The notes beneath the pieces were generated by a model. The model did not search any database. It worked only from the letters and a program-made list of their open reading frames with translations, and was not told the DNA's origin. A program made the position numbers and the translations under genes. 39,052 bases of DNA from Actinomycetes bacterium (GTDB lineage Bacteria > Actinomycetota > Acidimicrobiia > Acidimicrobiales > UBA8190): the NCBI GenBank assembly GCA_021819525.1, contig JAKAQW010000014.1:1-39052 (forward strand), in the 5' to 3' direction. The number at the start of each line of letters is the position of its first letter. Within the stretch, counting starts at the first letter, position 1. Positions 14,519 to 23,512 of the stretch are shown one piece after another.

Positions 14519-15919
14519 TCAGCCTCGGGCGCTCACCACCCGCCGGATGCGATCGACCAGGATCCGGGGGGTGAGCCTCTCTTCGCGCATGTTGGCCAGG
14601 CGCACCAACGCCATGCGCAGCAGCTCCCGCACGTCGGTGGCCTCGTCGGGAAAGCGTGCCGAGCCCCAGCTGAAGGAGGCCGGGACCTCGCTCGAGGGCA
14701 GCTTGCGCACCAACCGGTCGACTTCTTTGGGGCGCCCTCGTTCCACCACTACCGCCGCCAGGCCACGCCCGATGTCATAGCACGTGCCGCGATCAGCGAA
14801 GCGTCGAGCCAAGCTCCGTAGCAGATCCCGGAACGCCGAGTCCTCGGTCGCGGTCACATCCGTGGCATCAGGCACACCCAACGATGCTCCCGGCACCTCG
14901 TCGAGACCTACGAAGGTCACGCTGAGCTCCACCTTCTCGTCGACGAGTCGACATACGTGGGTTTCGAAAGTCGCACGGTCGGAGACCGACACGCCGCCAG
15001 CAGGGCTCGATGTGATGGACGCTTGGCTCTCCCCGGCTGCGCGAGGCACGCTCGGCGACGAAGCCGGTGCCTGCGCGGCGCCGAGGTCAGCTCCCTCCTT
15101 CGTACCCGATCGGGGTGCCGAAGCAGTAGGGTGCTCCGCTTCACGGGGAACGGCCACCACCTCGAGCTCGTCGGGCCATGGCGTACCAGAGATCCCCGGA
15201 GCGCCATCGGAGCTCGCGGTGTCCTCTAGCTCCGTCGAGGGAGACGGCTCGCCAGGGAGCCTGGCCGCAGCCGACGTCGCGTCGACCCGGGCCCAAAATG
15301 GCGGTGGAGCGGCGGATGTGCTGGCCTCTGCGAACGATTGGGGCGTCGCCACCTCATCTGGTGCAGCAGGCTGAGGTTCTGGCAGTCCACGACGCCCACC
15401 TGGCAGATCATCGGCAAATGGCTCGGCGTCCGTGCCTGCCAGGTTCATTTCGACCGAGGGCTCTTCGGGCAGCGCAGGGGTCTCGGGCTGCTGCGCCGCA
15501 GTGGCATCTGGCTCGGGCACCGCAGGCGCCTCGGGCTGCGCCGCAGTGGCATCTGGCTCGGGCACCGCAGGCGCCTCGGGCTGCGTAGGCGTTCCAGGTT
15601 CGCCGGCGAACAGATGTGCGATAGCCGCGAGGCCGTACTCGGATCCCCCGTCACGTAGGACCTGGTCCAGCACACCCAGACGCCATGCCGAAAGCACCCG
15701 GGGCCCGGCACCGAGGAACGTGGTGGCCCGCAGCTCGAGCTCGATGACCTGTCGGTCCGGATCGGCAAGCTCCTCTGTCAGGGCGCGGGCCACTCCCATG
15801 GACAGCGCGTCGGGCCATGGGCGCTCCACGTCGCCTCGGCGTCGACACTCGGCCCTCCACATCCCGACTAGATAGGTGGCCACATCCTCAACGCTGCCGG
15901 TCGCGTCAGTCACCCTCAC
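14519..15919 (-). CDS. Protein with degenerate GGDEF-like C-terminal domain and repeat linker
   Basis: A 466-residue protein from GTG 15919 (a second GTG at 15913; GAGG lies upstream). Residues about 1-105 form a helical domain I do not recognise (VATYLVGMWRAECRRRG, VIELELRATTFLGAGPRVL). Residues about 106-310 are a Pro/Ala/Glu-rich linker with a 15-residue repeat. The last about 140 residues look like a nucleotide-cyclase fold that has lost its active site: SDRATFETHVCRLVDEK, LSVTFVGLDEVPG (in place of the D-LDxFK segment), CYDIGRGLAAVVVERG (in place of R-GGDEF), and FSWGSARFPDEATDVREL (in place of the S-GIA--p-d segment). The GGDEF signature is absent, so it should not make c-di-GMP. A binding or scaffold role is inference. 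Flanked by genes of unrelated function. Confidence 0.6.
   Translation of the reverse strand: MRVTDATGSVEDVATYLVGMWRAECRRRGDVERPWPDALSMGVARALTEELADPDRQVIELELRATTFLGAGPRVLSAWRLGVLDQVLRDGGSEYGLAAIAHLFAGEPGTPTQPEAPAVPEPDATAAQPEAPAVPEPDATAAQQPETPALPEEPSVEMNLAGTDAEPFADDLPGGRRGLPEPQPAAPDEVATPQSFAEASTSAAPPPFWARVDATSAAARLPGEPSPSTELEDTASSDGAPGISGTPWPDELEVVAVPREAEHPTASAPRSGTKEGADLGAAQAPASSPSVPRAAGESQASITSSPAGGVSVSDRATFETHVCRLVDEKVELSVTFVGLDEVPGASLGVPDATDVTATEDSAFRDLLRSLARRFADRGTCYDIGRGLAAVVVERGRPKEVDRLVRKLPSSEVPASFSWGSARFPDEATDVRELLRMALVRLANMREERLTPRILVDRIRRVVSARG
15491..15580 (-). repeat. 45-nt tandem repeat encoding a Pro/Glu/Ala linker
   Basis: Two exact-period units (15491-15535 and 15536-15580) plus a partial copy encode QPEAPAVPEPDATAA in the GGDEF-like protein. 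The period keeps the frame. Confidence 0.85.
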
Positions 15920-16100
15920 CCGTCCTCACTCGTGCTGGCCTCCCCCTGGTCCGCGCGCCACGCCATCGACGACAAGCTCGCTCGGCCCCCCGGTAACCGG
16001 TCCACACCATTGGTGTCGTCGGGCTCGTGTCCCCGATCCGGTGCATCCCTGGCTTGCGTAGCGCGTCATCCTGCGGATCCGTCGGTTCCCGACGCCGTGG

Positions 16101-16532
16101 TCACCCCGCCGTCTGGTGATCGCCGCGCGGCCGCGGCCCCAGACCGCCAAACGGCTTCGACCCCGTGCTCGGCACCGGCGCTGGGGTCGGGCTCGACGCC
16201 GCGTCAGCGGCCGGTGTCGTGACCAGCGCTACGGCGTCGCGGTCGAACAGACGAGAGACTTGTGCTTCGGCCTGCTCGTACGCCTCGGCAGCGTTCTTCA
16301 TCAACGTGGCGATGCCGATGACGGACTTGTCCAGCTCGTTCGCGCTATTGGCCCAGCTCTGGCACAGGGACGAGAACTGCTGCTGGGCGCCGCCACTCCA
16401 GTCCGACGCTATTGCGTCGATAACGCGCATCACGTCGTCGACAGCTGCCTTGATCTTCGCTGCGCCCCTCTCCACCTGCGAGGCCGCAAGCTGCAACTGC
16501 TCGGGGGATACCTGATACCCGGTGTTCGCCAC
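16101..16532 (-). CDS. WXG100-family protein with C-terminal extension
   Basis: A 143-residue protein. From GTG 16532 the first about 100 residues form the classical WXG100 helical hairpin: YQVSPEQLQLAASQVERG, W45-S-G at the turn (ASDWSGGAQQQF), then the second helix (SANELDKSVIGIATLMKNAAEAY). A Pro/Ala/Gly-rich tail follows, ending RPRGDHQTAG. WXG100 proteins are small dimeric substrates of type VII (ESX) secretion. The YxxxD/E export motif expected after helix 2 appears only loosely (A-Y-E-Q-A-E). No ESX machinery is in the window. GGGGAG lies about 12 nt before the GTG; the longer open frame to 16613 has no support. It may share a promoter region with the gene at 16680. Confidence 0.75.
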   Translation of the reverse strand: MANTGYQVSPEQLQLAASQVERGAAKIKAAVDDVMRVIDAIASDWSGGAQQQFSSLCQSWANSANELDKSVIGIATLMKNAAEAYEQAEAQVSRLFDRDAVALVTTPAADAASSPTPAPVPSTGSKPFGGLGPRPRGDHQTAG

Positions 16533-16679
16533 GTCGAATCCACTCCCCTCGTCGGAGCACGAGCTCACCCGCGCCATCCATGGAGCGCCCGACCACGTCC
16601 AGTGGGCCCACATGGCCGGCGACGCCCTCGTTCCGGGCGGATCGTACCAGGTCGAAATTTTGGCAGCAGGACTACCGGG

Positions 16680-17129
16680 TCAGCTGTCGCGACCAGCACG
16701 ACGAGTGCTCTGGCGGCACAGTCCGCGTACCAGCGGGATGCACACCAGGATCACCAGCGGGAGCAGGAGGCCGCTGTCGCGCCCGGTGCCGAGCACACCC
16801 GCCAGGAAGATCAACGCCACCACGAGGGGCACGACCACCCGCCGGAGCCCGGGTCCACGATCGACGCAAGCGGGCCCCGTGGCAGGCACCGGGACACCCA
16901 TCAGCCCCGGCACGGGCGTTCCAGGAACGGGCGTTCCAGGCACGGTCCATGCCGGCAGGTCGGCCATGACCACAGCCAGGTCGCCGTAGGTCTGGGCCCG
17001 GTACACCCGGTCGAGCCGGTCGTCGAGCTCGGCGACAGATATCCGACCGTCGCCCAGGCTCTCGCGCACGACAGCCCCCGCGCGGTCGCGGTCAGCATCT
17101 GAGCAACGCATGTGCGGCGGATAGGGCAC
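16680..17129 (-). CDS. DUF1707 domain membrane protein
   Basis: A protein of about 149 residues from GTG 17129, or 143 from ATG 17111. The DUF1707 domain is clear: MRCSDADRDRAGAVVRESL, DGRISVAELDDRLDRVY, TYGDLAVVMADLPAW. A short PVPGT repeat linker follows, then two hydrophobic segments (VVVPLVVALIFLAGVLG and GLLLPLVILVCIPLVRGL) and a basic tail, so it is probably a small inner-membrane protein with its domain in the cytosol. AGGAG lies 12 nt before GTG 17129, so the start is uncertain. Same strand as the WXG100 gene. Confidence 0.72.
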   Translation of the reverse strand: MPYPPHMRCSDADRDRAGAVVRESLGDGRISVAELDDRLDRVYRAQTYGDLAVVMADLPAWTVPGTPVPGTPVPGLMGVPVPATGPACVDRGPGLRRVVVPLVVALIFLAGVLGTGRDSGLLLPLVILVCIPLVRGLCRQSTRRAGRDS

Positions 17130-17319
17130 ACCTACAGTGTGCTCCTCTTCGCGCCCGTGCGCCAGCGCGGTAATGACACCATCCATCGAGGTGCGGTGCC
17201 CCACGCCGCTAGCCGGGCTTTCAGCACATGGCAGGCTGATGGGTGCTCGAGCGCTAGGGACGGCGTGACCAGCGCCGGCGGGGCCGGTGCAGCTCGCGAC
17301 GTCACAGCCTCGTGCTCAA

Positions 17320-20300
17320 ATGACGGCCATGACCTTGGCGACCGCTGGTGGCAGCACCTCAGCACGCGTCCTGGGCGGCTTCCATCCGGTGGTGGCGACC
17401 TGGTTCGCGCAGCGGTTCCCCGACGGCCCCACCGAGGCCCAGGCGGCAGCGTGGCCGCTGGTGCGAGCCGGACGCCACGTGCTGGTGGCTTCGCCGACCG
17501 GGTCGGGGAAGACCCTTGCCGCCTTCCTGGTGGCCATCGACGATGCCTACTGGGAGGCTGGACGAGGCGAGCGGCGCGTCGGCACCTCGCTCGTGTACGT
17601 GTCGCCGCTCAAGGCACTGGCGGTCGACATCCATCAGAACCTCGAGGTTCCCCTGGCGGAGCTGGCCGCAGTGGCCCGGGACCTCGGCTTGCGATCCCCC
17701 GAGCTCCACGTCGGTGTGCGAACAGGCGACACCACGCCCAGCGCCCGGGACACGATGGTCCGGCACCCCCCTCGGATCGTGGTCACCACACCTGAAAGCC
17801 TCTACTTGATGCTCACCGGCCAGCGGTCCCGTCAGATGCTGAGCGGCGTGCGGACGGTGGTGGTCGACGAGATCCACGCCCTGGCACGAGACAAGCGCGG
17901 CTCGCATCTGGCGCTCAGCTTGCAGCGTCTGGCGCACCTGGGTAGCGGGCGCCCGCTCCAGCGGATCGGGCTGTCTGCCACCCAGCAGTCCGTGGAGCGC
18001 ATGGCAGAGCTGCTGACAGGAGCGGGCGCCGGCAGGAGCCGATCGGGCACCGCCATCGTGGACCGAGGATCCCAGCGGGCTCTCGACCTCCGAGTCGAGC
18101 TACCCGACAGCGCCCTGGAGGCCGTCGCCTCTACAGAGCAGGTGCAAGAAGTCGTCGATCGGCTCGCCGTCCACATCGAGCAGCACCGCACGACACTGGT
18201 CTTCGTGAACACCCGGCGCATGTCCGAGCGCCTGGCCCGCCTGCTCGGCGACCGTCTCGGCCCCGACCAGGTCGTCGCCCACCACGGCAGCTTGTCAGCC
18301 GATCGACGGTCGGTGGTGGAGCATCGGCTGCGAGCAGGTGATCTGCGGGCCCTGGTCGCCACCGCCTCCTTGGAGCTGGGCATCGACATCGGCCCGGTGG
18401 AGCTGGTCTGCCAGCTGGGGTCACCCCGCTCGATCTCCACGTTCGTGCAGCGTGTGGGTCGATCGAACCACCACCGCGGCGGGGTGCCGCGAGGGATCGT
18501 CTTCCCCCTCACCCGCGACGAGCTGGTGGAGTGCGTGGCGCTGGTAGCGGCTGCCAGGGCCGGCCGTCTCGACGCGGTCGAGCCCCCGGTCGCCCCGCTC
18601 GACATCCTGCTGCAGCAGGTGGTGGCCGAGGTGGCTGCTGCCGGCGAGTGGGACGAGGAGGCCCTGTTCGAGCTGGTGCGCGGCGCCGACCCCTACCGGC
18701 ACCTGGACCGTGCCGTCTTCGACGAGGTGCTGGCGTTGGCAGCCGACGGCGTGCGCACTGGGCACGGAAGGCGCATGGCCTACCTGCACCGCGACAAGGT
18801 GGAGGGGGTGGTGCGGCCCCGGCCTGGCGCCAGGTTGGCCGCCTCGACCAGTGGTGGTGCCATCCCCGACACAGGTGACTACCGGGTCCTCCTCGACCCT
18901 GACGACGCCGTGCTCGGCTCGGTCAACGAGGACTTTGCCGTCGAGTCCATGGTGGGCGACGTGTTCGTGCTCGGCACCCACAGCTGGCGGATCCGGCGAG
19001 TCGAGCCCGGTACGCTCCGGGTCGTCGACGCGGAGGGCGCCGCACCCACGATCCCGTTCTGGACCGGTGAGGCGCCGAGCCGGAGCCGCAAGCTCTCCGA
19101 GGAGATCTGCGACCTGCGCCGCATGGTGGGCACCTTCGCCGATCGTCACCAGGCGGTCTGCGAGGTCACCCGGAGGTACCAGGTCGACGCCGCTGCCGCC
19201 GAGCAGGTGGTGGACTACCTCCTGGCTGCGCGGGCCCAGCTCGGCGTGATCCCCACCACCGACGACCTCGTGTTCGAGCGGTTCTTCGACGAGTCCGGAG
19301 CCATGCAGCTCGTGGTCCACGCGCCGTTCGGCGGTCGGATCACTCGGGCCCTGGGCCTGGCGCTCCGCAAGCGGTTCTGCGCCACCTTCGACTTCGAGCT
19401 GCAGGCCGCCGCCAGCGACGACTCGGTGCTGCTCTCCCTCGGGGTCCAGCACTCCTTCCCCCTCGGCGACGCCCCGCGCCTGCTACGTGGGACCAGCGCG
19501 CCGGAGGTCCTGGCCCAGGCGGTGCTCACCGCTCCCATGTTCCCCGTGCGCTGGCGACACACCCTCACCCGGTCCCTGGCCGTCCTCCGCCACCGAGGTG
19601 GCAGGCGGAACCCGCTGCCGATCCAGCGCATGGAGTCCGATGACCTGATGGCCGCTGTCTTCCCCGCGTTGGCCGCCTGCCAGGAGAACACCGGCGCCGG
19701 CCCGCTGTCCATCCCCGATCATCTCCTCGTGCGCGAGACCCTGGACGACTGCCTGCACGGCGCCATGGACGTCGACGGTCTGGTGGGTCTCCTCACTGCG
19801 ATAGAGAACGGCCACGTGCGCACCCACCTGCTGGACGCGACCGAGCCTTCGGTTCTGGCCAGCGAGATCCTTGCCGGAAAACCGTTCACCTTCCTCGACG
19901 ATGCGCCCCTCGAAGAGCGCAGAGCGCGAGCCGTGCCGACGCGCCGCGGCTTGCCCGAGCAGCCCGGTTCCCTGGCACGACTTCGCCCTGAGGTGCTCGA
20001 CGAGGTTGCCGCCGAGGTCAGCGCCGCGCCACGGACCAGCGACGAGCTCTACGACCTGCTCTTCCAATGCGTCCTCCACCTACCGGTGCCGGCGTGCCAG
20101 GATCTGTTCGAGGCGCTGGTGGCGAGGGGAAGAGCCAGCCGCTGCCGCTGCGCCGGCGACCCCACCGAACGCTGGTGGGTAGCCGAGCGACGTCCGTGGA
20201 TCGACGCAGCGTTTCCCGATGCCGAGCTGTGGCCCGACGTCGGATCGACGCTGGATGGCTGCACCCCCGACGCCGACGCGGTGGCCACTGATATCGTCGA

Positions 20301-21573
20301 CGCCCATCTGGCGCGCCACGGCCCCACCACCGTCAGCGCTCTCAGCGCGGCCAGCGGGCTCTCTGCTGGTCGGGTGTCGGTCGGTCTCGCCCGGCTCGAA
20401 GCTGCAGGGTCGGCCCTCCAGGGCCAGTTCGACGACCGTCTCGGCGACACTGCACAGTGGTGCTGCCGGCCGGTCCTGGCTCGCGTGCACGCCCGGGCCC
20501 GCCGCAGGCTGCGGGCTGACGCCAAAGCGGTCACCGCCCAGGACTTCGTGGCCTTCCTGGTCGACTGGCAGCACCTTTCGCCACCTACCCGCCGATCCGG
20601 GCGCGCGGGCCTGTTGGCGAGCATCGTCCAGCTCCAAGGGTTCGAGGCGGCGGCAGCAGCCTGGGAGGACCACCTGTTCCCCAGCCGGGTCGAGACCTAC
20701 CACCGGGCATGGCTCGACGACCTGTGCCAATCGGGCCGGGTCAGCTGGGGACGGCTGGGGCTGCGCTCCCCTGAACCAGAGGACCATCCCCGCCGCGGCG
20801 CCGCCACCCCGTCACGCTCCACTCCCATCAGCTTCACCCGCCGCACCGACCTCCCCTGGCTGCTCAGCGCGGCCCGAGGTGACCTCCTCGCCGAGGACCC
20901 CGCCCACGGCGCCGCCGCCGAGATCCTCGCCGCGCTGCGACGCCACGGCGCATCGTTCCACAGTGACCTGGCCGAGAGCACTCGGCGCCTTCCCGCCGAC
21001 GTCGAAGCCGGAGTGTGGGATCTCGTCGCACGAGGACTTGTCACCGCCGACGGCTTCCAGGCGGTGCGCAGCCTGCTCGATCGGCGACCGCCGAGCCACG
21101 GCGCCCGGGCCCGGCGGCGGCGCCGGCTGCCTCGGTTCGACGATCTGCGTGCCGGGAGCGACGGTCGCTGGTCGCTGCTCCCCCAACCTGCTGACCAGCC
21201 CGACGACGAGCTTGGCGAGTTGGTCGCTCGCCAGCTGCTGGCCCGCTGGGGTGTCGTGTTCTGGGATGTGACCCGCTGCGAGAACCTGGCTCTGGCCTGG
21301 CGTCACGTGCTGCGTGCCCTGCGCCGGCTCGAGGACCGAGGCGAGGTCTGCGGCGGGCGGTTCGTCACCGGCTTCGCCGGCGAACAGTTCGCCGACCCGT
21401 CCGCCGTGGCTGCTTTGCGCGGCATCGGGGACCGGCCCCGAAGCGGCCCACCGATCCGCCTGAACGCCACCGACCCGCTGAACGTCGCCGGGCTGCTGCT
21501 CCCCGGCCCGCGGATCCCCGCGGTCCGCACCCGGCACCTCGTCGTCGTCGACGGCCTCGTCCACGAGCCCTGA
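17320..21573 (+). CDS. lhr: Large helicase-related protein Lhr (ATP-dependent helicase)
   Basis: A 1417-residue SF2 helicase, the full Lhr length of actinobacteria. The N-terminal signature is FHPVVATWFAQRFPDGPTEAQ. Walker A is ASPTGSGKT (K64); then VYVSPLKALAVDI; motif II D183-E-I-H186; motif III SAT; motif V ASLELGIDIG; motif VI QRVGRSNHHRGG. A winged-helix and beta-barrel region follows (Lhr core, to about residue 850), then the long Lhr-C-terminal domain rich in winged-helix elements. Lhr unwinds DNA and RNA-DNA hybrids 3'-5' and is linked to repair and, in mycobacteria, to DNA-damage response. No clear Shine-Dalgarno; ATG 17320, ATG 17329 or GTG 17287 are all possible, the first two fitting family N-termini. 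Monocistronic and convergent with pdtaS. Confidence 0.94.
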   Translation: MTAMTLATAGGSTSARVLGGFHPVVATWFAQRFPDGPTEAQAAAWPLVRAGRHVLVASPTGSGKTLAAFLVAIDDAYWEAGRGERRVGTSLVYVSPLKALAVDIHQNLEVPLAELAAVARDLGLRSPELHVGVRTGDTTPSARDTMVRHPPRIVVTTPESLYLMLTGQRSRQMLSGVRTVVVDEIHALARDKRGSHLALSLQRLAHLGSGRPLQRIGLSATQQSVERMAELLTGAGAGRSRSGTAIVDRGSQRALDLRVELPDSALEAVASTEQVQEVVDRLAVHIEQHRTTLVFVNTRRMSERLARLLGDRLGPDQVVAHHGSLSADRRSVVEHRLRAGDLRALVATASLELGIDIGPVELVCQLGSPRSISTFVQRVGRSNHHRGGVPRGIVFPLTRDELVECVALVAAARAGRLDAVEPPVAPLDILLQQVVAEVAAAGEWDEEALFELVRGADPYRHLDRAVFDEVLALAADGVRTGHGRRMAYLHRDKVEGVVRPRPGARLAASTSGGAIPDTGDYRVLLDPDDAVLGSVNEDFAVESMVGDVFVLGTHSWRIRRVEPGTLRVVDAEGAAPTIPFWTGEAPSRSRKLSEEICDLRRMVGTFADRHQAVCEVTRRYQVDAAAAEQVVDYLLAARAQLGVIPTTDDLVFERFFDESGAMQLVVHAPFGGRITRALGLALRKRFCATFDFELQAAASDDSVLLSLGVQHSFPLGDAPRLLRGTSAPEVLAQAVLTAPMFPVRWRHTLTRSLAVLRHRGGRRNPLPIQRMESDDLMAAVFPALAACQENTGAGPLSIPDHLLVRETLDDCLHGAMDVDGLVGLLTAIENGHVRTHLLDATEPSVLASEILAGKPFTFLDDAPLEERRARAVPTRRGLPEQPGSLARLRPEVLDEVAAEVSAAPRTSDELYDLLFQCVLHLPVPACQDLFEALVARGRASRCRCAGDPTERWWVAERRPWIDAAFPDAELWPDVGSTLDGCTPDADAVATDIVDAHLARHGPTTVSALSAASGLSAGRVSVGLARLEAAGSALQGQFDDRLGDTAQWCCRPVLARVHARARRRLRADAKAVTAQDFVAFLVDWQHLSPPTRRSGRAGLLASIVQLQGFEAAAAAWEDHLFPSRVETYHRAWLDDLCQSGRVSWGRLGLRSPEPEDHPRRGAATPSRSTPISFTRRTDLPWLLSAARGDLLAEDPAHGAAAEILAALRRHGASFHSDLAESTRRLPADVEAGVWDLVARGLVTADGFQAVRSLLDRRPPSHGARARRRRRLPRFDDLRAGSDGRWSLLPQPADQPDDELGELVARQLLARWGVVFWDVTRCENLALAWRHVLRALRRLEDRGEVCGGRFVTGFAGEQFADPSAVAALRGIGDRPRSGPPIRLNATDPLNVAGLLLPGPRIPAVRTRHLVVVDGLVHEP

Positions 21574-21898
21574 CCCCGGTCGATCTCGGGTTCGAGACCC
21601 CATGGCGTCCGGCTCGGCGCATCCTCTCCGGCGGGCTCCGTCGTCGATGGCCAGCTCCGCCGTTCTTCCGCCGAGGCCCCAGGCGACGGACCGGCACCAC
21701 GACCGACAGCACCACCACCACCGACCGCAGTACCACGATCGACCCCAGTGCCACGATCGACCGCAGCACCACGACCGACAGCAGCACCACCACCGACCGC
21801 AGTACCACGATCGACCGCAGTACCGACGTCGACCGCCGTGCCGCCATCCACCGAGCCTGCGAGCGGCCGGTTCCACGGAAAGATCGAGCTCCCGACCC
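21574..21898. repeat. Degenerate 18-nt tandem repeats between convergent lhr and pdtaS (core 21690-21845)
   Basis: The 325-nt gap holds about nine degenerate copies of an 18-nt unit of the form GATCGACCGCAGYACCAC, between 21690 and 21845. No gene with convincing start and content is seen. The unit keeps frames open on several strands, giving spurious Asp/Arg/His- or Val-rich frames. It may act as a buffer or attenuating element between convergent genes; this is a guess. Confidence 0.8.
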
Positions 21899-23512
21899 TC
21901 ACCGCTGGCGCAGCGGCACCTCGATCGTCACTCGAGTCCCGCGCCCTGCGCCAGGGGCTCCGCCGGTTCCGACGTCGGGGCTGCCCGACACCCCCTCGCC
22001 ACCGCCGACCGGGCTACGGGAACCGACCTCGGAGGACCGATCCGCCATGGTGATGGTGCCACCGAGCTGGCTGGTGACGAGATCCCGGACGATGGAAAGC
22101 CCGAGGCTCGCGGTCTTGTCGATGTCGAACCCCGGGGGTAGCCCGCAGCCGTCGTCGACCACCACCACATGCAGACGCCGGTCCGCGCTGGCCAGTTGGA
22201 GCTCGACCCGACCTTCGGCGTCACGCTCCTCCCCGAAGGCATGCTCCACGGCGTTTTGCAGCAGCTCGGCCACGACCACGGCCAGCGGAGTCGCCACGTC
22301 GGCCGGCACCGCGCCGAGATCCCCGGCGACGTCGATGGACACCGTATGGGCACCGATCGAGGAGTCCTCGGCCATACGCACCAACGATCCTACGATCTCG
22401 TCGAAAGGCACCTCTTCGCCGGGCTCTCGAGACAGCACCTCGTGGACCACCGCGATCGAGCGGACCCGCCGCTCTGCTTCGCGCAGCGCGTCCTGAGCAC
22501 TGCCCGGACCGAGCCGCCGGGCCTGCAGGCTGAGCAGCGACGAGATGGTCTGCAAGTTGTTCTTCACCCGGTGGTGGACCTCCCGGATAGCGGCATCCTT
22601 CGACAGAAGCAACCGGTCCAGGCGCCGCAGGTCGGTGACGTCCCGCATGAGCACCATGGCCCCGGTCACCTCACCCTCGGCGACCAGCGGCGTGCAGTGC
22701 ACGAGCACGATGACGTCGGGGCGGCGTTCGACCTCCTCGATCACCGGCAGGCCACTGCTGAGCGCCCGGTCCACCGCCGCATCCTCCACGCCGAGCTCCC
22801 CCAGGCGGTGTCCTTCGGGCACCGATGTCACCCCCATGCGGTGCAACGCGCTCATGGCGTTGGGCGACGAGTACACGATCCGTCCGTCCGCGTCCATCAA
22901 GACCAGGCCGTCACCGACCCGGGGGGCGTCCTCGCCGAGGACGTCCTCGCCGGGCGAGGGGTACCGGCCCTCGGCCACCATGGCCGCCAGGCGGTCGTAC
23001 AGACCGCGGTAGACGCGTTCCAGACGGCCGCTGCGCCGGCGGTGCTCGATGGGTTCGAGCCGCACCACCGCGGCCACCGCCACAGATCCCAGCACCACCG
23101 GCACCGCTTCGACGCGGACCTCGCCAGGCACGGCCGGCACCTCGCCAGTCTCACCTGGGCCCGGCGCAGGCGGGGGGGCGACCAGCAGCTCGATGGGCGG
23201 CATCTGGTTCACCCCGGACCGGATCTCACGCTCGGCGAGTGCCTCGACCGCCACCGGCCAGTCCCCCGCCGGCGTGAGCGCACCCACCAGATCCACCGGC
23301 AGGAGCGTGGCCGTGGTCGTCGGTCGCATCTGCCCCAGCACCACCAGCTTGCCGGCTTCGGCCCCGCCTTCAGCGGTCGGCGCCATGAGCAACAGATCCG
23401 ACAGCGACAGGTCGGCCAGCGCGCCCCACGTGCCGAGCAGCCGCTGGAGATGGGCCAACGCGTCACCGTCGAGCGCAGTGTGCTGGGCGGCGAGCTCACC
23501 GGGCGTGCTCAC
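21899..23512 (-). CDS. pdtaS: Sensor histidine kinase PdtaS
   Basis: A 537-residue cytosolic kinase closely matching mycobacterial PdtaS from the first residues (VSTPGELAAQHTALDGDAL, ADLSLSDLLLMAP). It has an N-terminal GAF-like domain (about 1-190), a PAS domain (about 225-325: DGLVLMDADGRIVYSSPNAMSALHRMG, split across the region), then a HisKA_2 phosphoacceptor segment HHRVKNNLQTISSLLSLQARR. The HATPase domain has N-box VVAELLQNAVEHAF and G-boxes VDDGCGLPPGF and LGLSIVRDLV. In mycobacteria PdtaS phosphorylates the RNA-binding antiterminator PdtaR; no PdtaR gene is in this window. No membrane segment. Start GTG 23512 overlaps the stop of the PHP gene (GTGA), so they are translationally coupled. 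A Gly/Ser-rich insert near the C-terminus (VGSRSPVGGGEGVSG) is unusual. Confidence 0.92.
   Translation of the reverse strand: MSTPGELAAQHTALDGDALAHLQRLLGTWGALADLSLSDLLLMAPTAEGGAEAGKLVVLGQMRPTTTATLLPVDLVGALTPAGDWPVAVEALAEREIRSGVNQMPPIELLVAPPPAPGPGETGEVPAVPGEVRVEAVPVVLGSVAVAAVVRLEPIEHRRRSGRLERVYRGLYDRLAAMVAEGRYPSPGEDVLGEDAPRVGDGLVLMDADGRIVYSSPNAMSALHRMGVTSVPEGHRLGELGVEDAAVDRALSSGLPVIEEVERRPDVIVLVHCTPLVAEGEVTGAMVLMRDVTDLRRLDRLLLSKDAAIREVHHRVKNNLQTISSLLSLQARRLGPGSAQDALREAERRVRSIAVVHEVLSREPGEEVPFDEIVGSLVRMAEDSSIGAHTVSIDVAGDLGAVPADVATPLAVVVAELLQNAVEHAFGEERDAEGRVELQLASADRRLHVVVVDDGCGLPPGFDIDKTASLGLSIVRDLVTSQLGGTITMADRSSEVGSRSPVGGGEGVSGSPDVGTGGAPGAGRGTRVTIEVPLRQR

Noticed and set aside
16680-16680. 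Type VII secretion cluster around the WXG100 gene
   Set aside because: The neighbours are a DUF1707 protein and the GGDEF-like protein; no ESX ATPase or membrane component is present.
21303-21902. Minus-strand frame whose GTG overlaps the pdtaS stop as GTGA
   Set aside because: No ribosome site, built from the 18-nt repeat, and its 3' half is antisense to lhr by about 270 nt; the overlap is likely chance.
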